10,086 nucleotides of DNA. Origin: an uncultured Simplicispira sp. Its GTDB lineage: Bacteria; Pseudomonadota; Gammaproteobacteria; Burkholderiales; Burkholderiaceae_C. Numbering within the stretch: the first letter of the stretch is position 1; each line of letters begins with the position of its first letter. The notes under the pieces were generated by a model, which made no database searches, was not told the DNA's origin, and saw only the letters and a list, made by a program, of their open reading frames with translations. The position numbers and the translations under genes were made by a program. Below are positions 1-5,738 of the stretch, in pieces. The stretch is taken from assembly GCA_903882725.1 (NCBI GenBank), contig CAIRYF010000074.1, positions 1-10,086 of the forward strand. Direction: 5' to 3'.

Positions 1-77
1 GGCACGGGCACCAACGGCTGCACCCGTGCCCAGAACTCATCCGTCACTTCCCATGAGTTGGCATGGGCTTTGGCCAT
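1..77 (-). CDS. IS5-family-type transposase, N-terminal fragment cut by the window edge
   Basis: Reading the minus strand from an ATG at 77-75 gives 25 complete codons, beginning MAKAHANSWEVTDEFWARVQ and ending near PLVPV, with no stop before the left edge. The pattern of a short basic start, then V-[ST]-D-E-x-W-x-x-[VI]-x-P-L-[VI]-P, is the typical opening of IS5-family DDE transposases (DUF4096-type N-terminal domain). On the minus strand the sequence ACAGGAGTG (91-83) supplies a good ribosome binding site about 7 bases before the ATG, which supports the start. The catalytic DDE region lies outside the window, so it cannot be judged whether the element is intact. The gene diverges from mlaF. 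I could not identify the terminal inverted repeat of the element with confidence, though it should lie to the right of position 90. Confidence 0.72.
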   Translation of the reverse strand, partial: MAKAHANSWEVTDEFWARVQPLVPV

Positions 78-138
78 CTTTCACTCCTGTGTGATTTCAG
101 ATCAAGACTGAGAAATATATCAATTTACGGATAAATCC

Positions 139-176
139 TTAGCAGCTTTAGCAGGATTAGCAGTTAGCCAGCTGGC
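139..176. repeat. Iterated TTAGCAG heptamers followed by a palindrome
   Basis: Three perfect copies of TTAGCAG start at 139, 148 and 157, an exact 9-bp period. A fourth, imperfect copy (TTAGCCAG) starts at 164 and runs into the perfect 10-bp palindrome GCCAGCTGGC at 167-176. The array lies in non-coding DNA between the transposase start and the integrase remnant. Seen directly: the copies and their spacing. Inferred: such clusters can be protein-binding iterons or subterminal repeats of a mobile element. No function can be assigned. Confidence 0.6.
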
Positions 177-223
177 GCTGGCCTGTACTACCATCGAGCG
201 CAAAAAAGGTAGACACTTTTCCT

Positions 224-269
224 TTTTACGGTATTTATTACGGTACTTTTGCCGTTTTTAGGCCGTTTT
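224..269. repeat. Phased ACGG/GCCG-plus-T-tract repeats upstream of the integrase remnant
   Basis: Short units made of a CGG or CCG core followed by a T-rich tract recur at nearly helical spacing: ACGG at 228-231, ACGG at 240-243, GCCG at 251-254 and GCCG at 262-265, with steps of 12, 11 and 11 bp. The first two share the heptamer TACGGTA. The array sits directly upstream of a degraded integrase reading frame. Tyrosine integrases with an N-terminal arm-binding domain bind short direct repeats close to their gene, so these may be arm-type sites. That role is inference. Confidence 0.45.
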
Positions 270-423
270 CATAGGGGGGTTCGATTCCGACAATCGCGGC
301 GCAGCTGACGATAAGCACTCGGACGGCGGCGGGATGTACCTGCACATCAAGGCGCAAGGCAAATACTGGCGCAGGGCATACAACCGCACAGCCCACCGTG
401 GCCATGATGCAAACATGGGCTGA
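262..423 (+). pseudogene. Remnant of a phage/island tyrosine integrase (N-terminal arm-binding domain)
   Basis: The frame is open from just after a stop at 259-261 to a TGA at 421-423. Its central part reads DDKHSDGGGMYLHIKAQGKY and continues WRRAYN. The [KL]-x-S-D-G-G-G-[LM]-Y-L-x-[IV] followed by G-K-x-W-R-x-x-Y signature marks the N-terminal arm-DNA-binding domain (DUF4102 type) of P4-like and genomic-island tyrosine recombinases. Normally a start and a motif like LTD-x-x-I-[KR]-x-A-K-P come first, and the protein extends to about 400 residues. Here the upstream motif is absent, the frame has no convincing start codon, similarity is lost after about 40 residues, and a stop follows. The catalytic R-H-R-Y core is missing. 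This is therefore a decayed or deletion-derived fragment, consistent with an old island or prophage boundary beside the IS element. The identification rests on remembered family patterns. Confidence 0.7.
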
Positions 424-766
424 CTTAAGCCACGCCTAGCCCCGGAGTAATTGCCCGTGGGACAACCGGGACTCCCCTGCACCGGCGGCGCTGGCTTTCT
501 TTTCAGGGCGTGGCAGTGGATATGATCACATGGGACTTCACATCTATTTAATTTTTATAGAAGCTAATTTTTTGTTGCTTGACTGCGGCCAAAACAGCTA
601 AAACGGCGCAGTTCACTGCACAACGCTCTTGGGACGTTGACATTTTTTGCGGGGAGCATTTTTGCAGGGATAAAAACAGGCCCATCTGATGTAATGGTTT
701 TCCATCATATGATGTAGGCCTTGCGCCGATTCCTTTGGGTATACGGCGCTTTTCTCTGCCCTATCC
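424..766. other. Non-coding region upstream of mlaF
   Basis: I see no credible gene here. The stretch is more AT-rich than the mla genes and contains several small dyads: GGAGT (444-448) and CCCG (454-457) facing CGGG-ACTCC (467-475); GCAGT-TC-ACTGC (608-619); CATCTGATG (683-691); the perfect palindrome CATCATATGATG (703-714); and GCGCCG (723-728) facing CGGCGC (744-749). A consensus-like TTGACA lies at 637-642, but no good -10 box follows at 16-18 bp. The mla promoter most probably lies in the second half of this region, but its exact position cannot be fixed by eye. Confidence 0.5.
683..714. promoter_or_regulatory. Tandem ATGATG-type palindromes, candidate operator upstream of mlaF
   Basis: CATCTGATG at 683-691 and the perfect 12-bp palindrome CATCATATGATG at 703-714 are related dyads whose centres are about 22 bp apart, roughly two helical turns. 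Both are followed by the same GATGTA string (688-693 and 711-716). They lie 53-84 bp before the mlaF start codon, a plausible place for a regulator site. No known regulator is recognised, and operator function is inference. Confidence 0.35.
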
Positions 767-1612
767 ATGTCTTCTTCTTTACCGTCTCACCCTGGCGCAA
801 ACCCTGCTGCGCTGGTTGAATTGCGCGACGTCCATTTCGGCTATGGCGAGCGTCCGGTGCTGCGCGGCCTTTCGATGACGGTGCCGCGCGGCAAAGTCAC
901 GGCCATCATGGGAGCCTCGGGCGGCGGCAAAACCACGGTGATCCGCCTGATTGGCGGTCAGCAGCGCGCCCAGCAAGGCCAAGTGCTGTTTGACGGCCAA
1001 GACGTCGGCCAGATGGACACGGCTGCCCTCTACGCCGCACGCCGACGCATGGGAATGCTGTTTCAATATGGCGCCTTGTTTACCGACATGGATGTGTTCG
1101 AGAATGTCGCCTTTCCGCTGCGTGAGCACACCGACCTGCCCGAAGCGCTGGTGCGCGACATTGTGCTGATGAAGCTGCACGCCGTGGGCCTGCGCGGCGC
1201 GCGCGATTTGATGCCGGCGCAAATTTCAGGCGGTATGGCGCGGCGCGTAGCGTTGGCGCGATCCATGGCACTTGACCCCGAGCTGGTGATGTACGACGAG
1301 CCGTTTGCTGGTCTCGATCCGATCTCGCTCGGCACCGCCGCACAGCTGATTCGCCAGTTAAATGACGCCATGGGGCTGACCACCATCTTGGTGTCGCACG
1401 ACTTAGAAGCCACCTTTCGTTTGGCCGATCACGTCATCATCCTCGGCCCCGGCGTCATTGCCGCCCAAGGCACGCCAAGCGAAGTGCTGCAAAGCACCGA
1501 CCCTTTGGTACACCAATTTGTCAACGCTTTGCCCACCGGCCCGGTGCCGTTCCATTACCCCGGCCCAGATGTCGCACAAGACTTTGGCGGCTTCAACGGA
1601 GACGCGCCATGA
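767..1612 (+). CDS. mlaF: Mla system ATP-binding protein MlaF
   Basis: MlaF is the cytoplasmic ATPase of the MlaFEDB inner-membrane complex, which moves phospholipids between the inner membrane and the periplasmic carrier MlaC to keep the outer leaflet of the outer membrane asymmetric. The 281-residue product has all ABC motifs: Walker [10 protein letters not shown] (49-57), Q-loop Gln100, signature ISGGM (153-157), Walker B LVMYDEP (173-179) and switch His211. A C-terminal extension after about residue 250 is typical of MlaF, where it contacts the partner ATPase and MlaB. The length is close to the usual 270. The ATG at 767 has no clear Shine-Dalgarno sequence, but the sequence starting with residues 15-20 aligns with the usual beginning of the ABC domain. 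It is the first gene of the operon, and its stop overlaps the mlaE start (ATGA at 1609-1612), suggesting translational coupling. Confidence 0.95.
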   Translation: MSSSLPSHPGANPAALVELRDVHFGYGERPVLRGLSMTVPRGKVTAIMGASGGGKTTVIRLIGGQQRAQQGQVLFDGQDVGQMDTAALYAARRRMGMLFQYGALFTDMDVFENVAFPLREHTDLPEALVRDIVLMKLHAVGLRGARDLMPAQISGGMARRVALARSMALDPELVMYDEPFAGLDPISLGTAAQLIRQLNDAMGLTTILVSHDLEATFRLADHVIILGPGVIAAQGTPSEVLQSTDPLVHQFVNALPTGPVPFHYPGPDVAQDFGGFNGDAP

Positions 1613-2391
1613 GTTGGTACAAGCCCGCCGATGTTGGCTTTGCCGTGCGCACGCAGTTGGTCGGTATTGGCCAAGGGGCGCGTTTGTTTTTGCGGCTGCT
1701 GACGCTGCTGTCGGCGGTGTTCAAACGCCCCGGCTTAGTGCGCGACCAAATTCATTTTTTGGGCAACTACTCTCTGGGCATCATTGCCGTGTCGGGCTTG
1801 TTTGTCGGCTTTGTGATGGCCTTGCAGGGCTACTACACGCTACAAAGCTTTGGATCAACCGAGGCGCTGGGCCAGCTCGTCGCCCTGAGTTTGCTGCGCG
1901 AACTTGGCCCAGTGATCACCGCGCTGCTGTTTGCTGGTCGCGCTGGCACCTCGCTGACGGCAGAAATTGGCCTGATGCGCGCAGGCGAGCAGCTCAGTGC
2001 CATGGAAATGATGGCGGTGGACCCGGTGCAGCGCATTTTGGCACCGCGCTTTTGGGCTGGGGTGATTGCCATGCCGGTGCTGGCGGCGGTGTTCAGTGCG
2101 GTTGGCGTGATAGGTGGTTGGATGGTGGCGGTGCCGATGATCGGCATCGACTCAGGCTCGTTTTGGAGCCAAATGCAGGGCGGTGTCGATGTATTCAGCG
2201 ATGTCGGCAACGGCATCATCAAAAGTGTGGCGTTTGGCGTGGCGGTGACCTTTGTCGCACTGCTGCAAGGCTTTACAGCCAAGCCCACACCCGAAGGTGT
2301 CTCGCGCGCCACCACGCGCACGGTGGTGGTGGCCTCGCTGGCGGTACTGGGGCTGGACTTCATCCTGACGGCCCTGATGTTCAGTATCTGA
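1609..2391 (+). CDS. mlaE: Mla system inner-membrane permease MlaE
   Basis: MlaE is the transmembrane subunit of the phospholipid-transporting MlaFEDB complex. The 260-residue product matches the MlaE/YrbE permease family in length and in its hallmark segment, from residues 96-122, reading [18 protein letters not shown] followed by TSLTAEIG. Hydrophobic segments occur around 53-72, 100-115, 149-174, 203-223 and 238-258. An N-terminal amphipathic stretch (about 15-45) matches the interfacial helix of the family. The protein begins four bases before the end of mlaF, so the two are probably translationally coupled. Downstream, a 37-bp gap containing a perfect GGGCGC-GCGCCC palindrome separates it from mlaD. 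The assignment is secure from the motif and from the operon context. Confidence 0.95.
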   Translation: MSWYKPADVGFAVRTQLVGIGQGARLFLRLLTLLSAVFKRPGLVRDQIHFLGNYSLGIIAVSGLFVGFVMALQGYYTLQSFGSTEALGQLVALSLLRELGPVITALLFAGRAGTSLTAEIGLMRAGEQLSAMEMMAVDPVQRILAPRFWAGVIAMPVLAAVFSAVGVIGGWMVAVPMIGIDSGSFWSQMQGGVDVFSDVGNGIIKSVAFGVAVTFVALLQGFTAKPTPEGVSRATTRTVVVASLAVLGLDFILTALMFSI

Positions 2392-2394
2392 CGC

Positions 2395-2406
2395 GGGCGC
2401 GCGCCC
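2395..2406. repeat. Intercistronic GC palindrome between mlaE and mlaD
   Basis: GGGCGC joined to GCGCCC is a perfect 12-bp palindrome beginning three bases after the mlaE stop. No T-run follows, so it is not a normal intrinsic terminator. In RNA it could form only a short tight hairpin. Any effect on mRNA processing between mlaE and mlaD is inference. Confidence 0.3.
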
Positions 2407-2428
2407 ATAGCACAAGGAAAAATCAACA

Positions 2429-2914
2429 ATGCAACAGTCCAAAAATGATTTCTGGGTGGGCCTGTTTGTCATGCTCGGAGTGGTGGCGGTGGTGTTTTTG
2501 GCACTGCAATCGGCCAACTTACTGAGCCTGAATTTTCAGTCGGGCTACCGCATCACGGCGCGCTTTGACAACATTGGCGGTCTCAAGCCCAAAGCGGCGG
2601 TGCGCAGCGCTGGCGTGGTGGTGGGGCGTATTGAGTCCATCGACTTTGACGACAAAATTTACCAAGCCCGCGTCACACTGCTGCTGGAAGACCGCTATGT
2701 TTTTCCTAAAGACAGCTCGCTCAAAATTTTGACCAGCGGCCTGCTGGGCGAGCAATATATTGGCATTGAAGCCGGTGCCGATGAACACAACCTCGCCAAT
2801 GGCGATACGGTGACGGCAACACAGTCCGCCGTGGTGCTTGAAAACCTCATTAGCCAATTTCTTTATAGCAAAGCTGCCGAGGGCCCATCCCCTGCAGCAG
2901 AAGACTCTAAATGA
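2429..2914 (+). CDS. mlaD: Mla system MCE-domain protein MlaD
   Basis: MlaD is anchored in the inner membrane and forms a periplasmic hexameric ring through which lipids pass between MlaE and MlaC. The 161-residue product has a single N-terminal membrane anchor (about residues 9-27) with a short cytoplasmic lead, then one MCE domain (about 38-117) with the characteristic F-D-x-[IV]-G-G-L-[KR]-x-x-A-x-V pattern at 46-59, G-x-V-V-G-x-[IV] at 62-68, and L-T-S-G-L-L-G-E-Q-Y at 101-110. A hydrophobic helix (about 134-146) follows, which in MlaD lines the ring pore. The length is close to the E. coli protein. A good ribosome binding site, AAGGA, lies at 2414-2418, ten bases before the ATG. The stop overlaps the next start as ATGA (2911-2914). 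Confidence 0.95.
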   Translation: MQQSKNDFWVGLFVMLGVVAVVFLALQSANLLSLNFQSGYRITARFDNIGGLKPKAAVRSAGVVVGRIESIDFDDKIYQARVTLLLEDRYVFPKDSSLKILTSGLLGEQYIGIEAGADEHNLANGDTVTATQSAVVLENLISQFLYSKAAEGPSPAAEDSK

Positions 2915-3687
2915 CGTCCAATTTCTTCCTGCCACGCACCCGTTTGGGCCGCGCGGCCACTGGTGCAGCGCTCGCGCTGGCCTTGACCGGCTGCGCCACG
3001 GGCCCAGCCAACGACCCGTTTGAAAAATACAACCGAGGCACCACCGACTTCAACGAATCGCTTGACGCCATGGTGCTTAAACCCGTGGCCGAGGCCTACC
3101 GCGACGCGGCGCCGGTGATGGTGCGCACCGGTGTGAGCAATTTTTTTGCCAACTTGGGCGATGCTTGGTCGTTTGTCAACAATGTGTTGCAGCTGCGCGC
3201 CGAGCCGGCCTTAAACAGCTTGGTGCGCTTTAACGTCAATACGCTGTTTGGCTTTGGCGGTGTGCTCGATGTCGCCAGCGAGATGGGCGTAGACCGCCAT
3301 AAGCAAGACCTGGGGCAGACGCTGGGGCGCTGGGGCGTGCCGACCGGGCCTTATTTGGTGCTGCCGGTGTTTGGGCCATCGACCGTGCGCGATGCGTTGA
3401 CCTTTCCGGTGGAGCGGCGCACCAGCTTGCTTTATGACGTCACACCCACCGCCGCCCGCAACAGCCTGTATGTGCTGGGTGCCGTTAACACCCGCACCAA
3501 CTTGCTGCGCGCCGGAACCGTGCTGGACAGCGCTGCATTGGACAAATACAGCTTTATGCGCGACGTCTATATGCGTGTGCGCAGCCAAGGCAACGGCTGG
3601 TCTACCAACAGTAGTAGTGGTAGTAATGGTGGTGGTGATAACGGCAGCGGCAGCAGCGATGGCGTGTTGCCCAACGAGCCTTACTGA
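2911..3687 (+). CDS. mlaA: Outer-membrane lipoprotein MlaA (VacJ family)
   Basis: MlaA sits in the outer membrane, removes misplaced phospholipids from the outer leaflet and hands them to MlaC. The 258-residue product has a lipoprotein signal with lipobox LTGC and the lipidated Cys at 28. The family motif D-P-F-E-K-Y-N-R follows at 35-42, with the conserved G-Q-T-L-G-R-W-G-V-P-x-G-P-Y-L-V-L-P block at 135-152 and F-G-P-S-T-V-R-D at 154-161. The last 30 residues (about 228-252) are a Ser/Gly/Asn-rich low-complexity tail encoded by triplet-repeat DNA. Its start overlaps the mlaD stop (ATGA). In E. coli the mlaA gene lies apart from mlaFEDCB; here it is inside the operon between mlaD and mlaC. 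The outer-membrane and periplasmic partners are therefore co-transcribed with the transporter, if the operon is continuous. Confidence 0.94.
   Translation: MTSNFFLPRTRLGRAATGAALALALTGCATGPANDPFEKYNRGTTDFNESLDAMVLKPVAEAYRDAAPVMVRTGVSNFFANLGDAWSFVNNVLQLRAEPALNSLVRFNVNTLFGFGGVLDVASEMGVDRHKQDLGQTLGRWGVPTGPYLVLPVFGPSTVRDALTFPVERRTSLLYDVTPTAARNSLYVLGAVNTRTNLLRAGTVLDSAALDKYSFMRDVYMRVRSQGNGWSTNSSSGSNGGGDNGSGSSDGVLPNEPY
3607..3663 (+). repeat. Triplet-repeat tract encoding the Ser/Gly/Asn tail of MlaA
   Basis: In frame with mlaA, codons 233-251 are almost all AGT, GGT, AAT, GGC, AGC or GAT, including runs of three AGT and three GGT. They encode Asn-Ser-Gly-Asp low complexity. The tract resembles a trinucleotide repeat expansion and may vary in length between strains without shifting the frame. 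The adjoining mlaA coding sequence is not repetitive. Confidence 0.6.
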
Positions 3688-3764
3688 TTGGTCACAGCTA
3701 CTGGTTTGGCAGACACCACTACCGCGTGCAGGTGTTTGCATAGACCGCCGAAAATACGCATTCG

Positions 3765-3777
3765 ACCTGCCGCAGGT
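3765..3777. repeat. Small dyad in the mlaA-mlaC gap
   Basis: ACCTGC-C-GCAGGT is a perfect odd palindrome, which as RNA could form a 5-bp stem with a 3-base loop, and is followed by GGGTTTT. The stem is short and the T-run brief, so it would be a weak terminator or attenuator at best. It lies in the 114-bp space between the MlaA stop and the MlaC start, the widest gap inside the mla genes. Confidence 0.3.
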
Positions 3778-3801
3778 GGGTTTTAATCCAAGGTGAATTT
3801 G

Positions 3802-4455
3802 ATGAACCGACGTTTTCTGGGTCGCATAGCGGCTGTTTTTGGTACTGCGCTGTGGCTGGGTCTGTCGCTGCCCGCACACGCGGCGGACGAGGCACCAGAC
3901 GCCATGATGACGCGCTTGTCAACGCAGGTGCTGGACGCGCTGCGCACCGATACCAGCCTGCGCAGTGGCGATCTCACCCAGGTGATTGCCTTGGTGGACA
4001 AAGTCATCATGCCAAACGTCAACTTTCGCCGTATGACAGCTGCCGCCGTCGGCCCTGCTTGGCGCCAGGCCAATTCGGCGCAGCAGCAGCACCTGCAAGA
4101 CGAATTTAAAACCCTGCTGGTGCGCACCTATGCCGGGGCGCTGTCACAAGTCAAAGACCAAACCATCACCATCAAGCCACTGCGCGCCGCGCCCGAGGAC
4201 AAAGACGTACTGGTGCGCAGTGAAGTGCGTGGCCGAGGCGACCCAGTGCAGTTGGACTACCGCCTTGAAAAAACCCCCGGCGTTGGCGCGGGCTGGAAAA
4301 TCTACAACCTCAACGTGATGGGCGTGTGGCTGGTCGAAACCTACCGCAGCCAGTTTGCGCAGCAAATCAACCAGAGCGCCAATGTGCAAAAAGGCTTGGA
4401 TGAGCTGATTGCCGCGCTGACCGCACGCAACCAAAGCAACGCCAGCCAGAACTAA
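3802..4455 (+). CDS. mlaC: Periplasmic phospholipid carrier MlaC
   Basis: MlaC shuttles phospholipids across the periplasm between MlaA and the MlaFEDB complex. From the ATG at 3802 the product has 217 residues, with a Sec signal peptide: basic MNRR, a hydrophobic core, and a likely cleavage after AHA at residue 27. The mature part has the MlaC/Ttg2 pattern: V-I-x-P-N-V-N-F-R-R-M-T at 68-79, L-x-x-E-F-K-x-L-L-V-R-T-Y at 98-110, V-x-Y/L-D-Y-R-L near 149-155, and W-K-I-Y-N-L-N-V-M-G-V-W-L at 165-177. An in-frame GTG at 3793 would add three residues. I prefer the ATG because AAGGTGA at 3790-3796 gives a proper Shine-Dalgarno site for it. The ATG also places the charged start of the signal peptide correctly. 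It follows mlaA by 114 bp and precedes mlaB. Confidence 0.93.
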   Translation: MNRRFLGRIAAVFGTALWLGLSLPAHAADEAPDAMMTRLSTQVLDALRTDTSLRSGDLTQVIALVDKVIMPNVNFRRMTAAAVGPAWRQANSAQQQHLQDEFKTLLVRTYAGALSQVKDQTITIKPLRAAPEDKDVLVRSEVRGRGDPVQLDYRLEKTPGVGAGWKIYNLNVMGVWLVETYRSQFAQQINQSANVQKGLDELIAALTARNQSNASQN

Positions 4456-4470
4456 ACACCATTAAATGCC

Positions 4471-4755
4471 ATGGCCACCCTTGCACTGCCCGCCCAACTG
4501 ACGCTGCACCAAGCGCGCGCCGCACTAGAGGCGCTGCTACAAACGCTGCGCGGACAAATGCAAACGCAAACGCACTGCGTGTGCGACGCCAGCGCGCTGC
4601 AAGTGTTTGACTCCTCGGCGCTGGCGGTGCTGCTCGAATGCCGCCGCCACGCGCTGGCCGCAGGCAAAACCTTTGCTGTGCAGGCTTTGCCGCCGGCGCT
4701 GGCCGGTATGGCGCTCTTGTACGGCGTGGCCGAGTTGCTGCCAGCGGCGGCATAA
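4471..4755 (+). CDS. mlaB: STAS-domain protein MlaB
   Basis: MlaB is a small cytoplasmic STAS-domain protein that binds MlaF and is needed for assembly and activity of the MlaFEDB transporter. The 94-residue product, close to the E. coli length, shows the STAS core: C-D-A-S-A-L-x-V-F-D-S-S-A-L-A-V-L-L at 38-55, where the D-S-S-[AG]-[LV] loop is typical, followed by the C-terminal A-L-P-P-A-L-A-G-M-A-x-L-Y-G-V motif (72-86), which resembles the MlaB ending. The segment before it is weakly conserved and alanine-rich. It begins 15 bp after the mlaC stop with no strong ribosome binding site, which suggests reliance on upstream translation. The call comes from both the STAS motif and its position as last gene of the mla set. 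Confidence 0.88.
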   Translation: MATLALPAQLTLHQARAALEALLQTLRGQMQTQTHCVCDASALQVFDSSALAVLLECRRHALAAGKTFAVQALPPALAGMALLYGVAELLPAAA

Positions 4756-4781
4756 AAAGGTGTTCTGTTGCAGCGCAGCAC

Positions 4782-4817
4782 TTGCACCCGGCCTGCACCG
4801 TAAAATAGTCGGCTCCC
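4782..4817 (+). promoter_or_regulatory. Candidate near-leaderless promoter of the ABC-2 exporter
   Basis: TAAAAT at 4801-4806 is a good -10 match and ends 11 bases before the ATG at 4818. Transcription from it would start only a few bases before the start codon. TTGCAC at 4782-4787 resembles a -35 box, but the spacing is only 13 bp, which is too short for a standard promoter. No Shine-Dalgarno sequence lies between TAAAAT and the ATG, which fits a leaderless or very short leader. This is inference from motifs only. Confidence 0.4.
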
Positions 4818-5738
4818 ATGCCTGCTATATCTTTTCAAACTGTCTCTAAGACCTATTCCACGCCCCGCGGCCCGTTCCATGCGCTGGACAAGATCAGCTT
4901 GAACATTGAGCAAGGCGAGTTTTTTGGTCTCCTCGGCCCCAACGGGGCCGGCAAAACCACCATGATCAGCATCCTTGCCGGTTTGGCGCGTGCCACGGCA
5001 GGCCGCGTGCTGGTGCAGGGCAGCGACGTACAAACCGACTACGCCAGCGCACGGCGCAAACTGGGCGTAGTGCCGCAAGAGCTGGTGTTTGACCCGTTTT
5101 TTAGCGTGCGCGAAGCACTGCGCTTTCAGTCGGGCTACTTCGGCATCCCAAAAAATGACGACTGGATTGACGAGCTGCTGCACAACCTGGGCCTGTCTGA
5201 CAAGACCAACGCCAATATGCGCCAGCTCTCTGGCGGCATGAAGCGGCGCGTGCTGGTCGCCTTGGCGCTGGTTCACAAGCCGCCGATCATCGTGCTCGAC
5301 GAACCCACCGCTGGCGTCGATGTCGAATTGCGCCAAACGCTGTGGCAGTTCATTGCTGGCCTGAACAAAGCCGGCAGCACCGTGCTGCTGACCACCCACT
5401 ATCTGGAAGAAGCCGAGGCGCTGTGCGGGCGCATTGCCATGCTCAAGCGCGGGCGCGTGGTGGCGCTGGACAAAACGTCCGAATTGCTCAAAGCGGCTTC
5501 GGGCAACGTGCTGGTGTTCAAAACCGACAGCCCACTGCCGCCCGAGATTGCCGCCCAAGCGCGCATCACCGGGCGCGTGGTGCAGCTGGCCACACAAGAC
5601 AGCCACGACATCGAGCACCACTTGGCCGCACTGCGCCAAGCCGGGGTCGAAGTGCAAGACATTGAAATTCGCCGCGCCGATTTAGAAGACGTGTTTTTGC
5701 GCGTCATGGCCGCCGCTACGGCGCAGGACACGCCATGA
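4818..5738 (+). CDS. ABC-2 type exporter, ATP-binding subunit (YadG-like)
   Basis: This is the cytoplasmic ATPase of a two-gene ABC-2 exporter. The 306-residue product shows Walker A GPNGAGKTT (40-48), Q-loop Gln87, signature LSGGM (137-141), Walker B IIVLDEP (157-163) with Thr164-Ala-Gly-Val-Asp as D-loop, and switch His194 in T-T-H-Y-L-E-E-A-E. The last 80 or so residues are the C-terminal extension common to the CcmA/YadG-like export ATPases, ending in L-E-D-V-F-L-R-V. The start at 4818 lacks a Shine-Dalgarno site. It overlaps the permease gene by ATGA (5735-5738). YadG homologues have no well-established substrate, and lipid, polysaccharide or drug export are all possible. Its position between mlaB and murA hints at envelope work but does not prove it. 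I left the symbol empty because only the family, not the orthologue, is clear. Confidence 0.9.
   Translation: MPAISFQTVSKTYSTPRGPFHALDKISLNIEQGEFFGLLGPNGAGKTTMISILAGLARATAGRVLVQGSDVQTDYASARRKLGVVPQELVFDPFFSVREALRFQSGYFGIPKNDDWIDELLHNLGLSDKTNANMRQLSGGMKRRVLVALALVHKPPIIVLDEPTAGVDVELRQTLWQFIAGLNKAGSTVLLTTHYLEEAEALCGRIAMLKRGRVVALDKTSELLKAASGNVLVFKTDSPLPPEIAAQARITGRVVQLATQDSHDIEHHLAALRQAGVEVQDIEIRRADLEDVFLRVMAAATAQDTP

Noticed and set aside
275..291. GGGGG-TTCGATT-CCGAC, resembling a tRNA T-arm and so a possible integrase attachment site
   Set aside because: Only three of the five stem pairs form, no acceptor stem or anticodon arm is found around it, and it falls within the open frame of the integrase remnant. 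Chance resemblance is the simpler explanation.
444..475. Hairpin-forming segment considered as an integron attC-type site
   Set aside because: The core-site consensus sequences (RYYYAAC and GTTRRRY) are not satisfied and no integron gene is near. It is only a bulged dyad.
258..482. A 74-codon minus-strand frame opposite the integrase remnant
   Set aside because: No motif or convincing ribosome site, and the opposite strand has the recognisable S-D-G-G-G-M-Y-L integrase signature.
637..673. TTGACA at 637-642 as the mla -35 box
   Set aside because: No acceptable -10 hexamer lies 16-18 bp downstream; the nearest AT-rich candidate, GGATAA at 668-673, is 25 bp away. I mention it but do not call a promoter.
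1458..2525. A 355-codon plus-strand frame spanning mlaE in another frame
   Set aside because: It covers the end of mlaF, all of mlaE and the start of mlaD, where the real frames have family motifs and ATGA or ribosome-site junctions. Its composition (Arg, Cys, Trp, His rich) is typical of an off-frame translation.
3793..3801. GTG at 3793 as the start of mlaC
   Set aside because: The GTG lies inside the AAGGTGA ribosome binding site of the ATG at 3802, and the ATG gives a standard signal peptide beginning MNRR.
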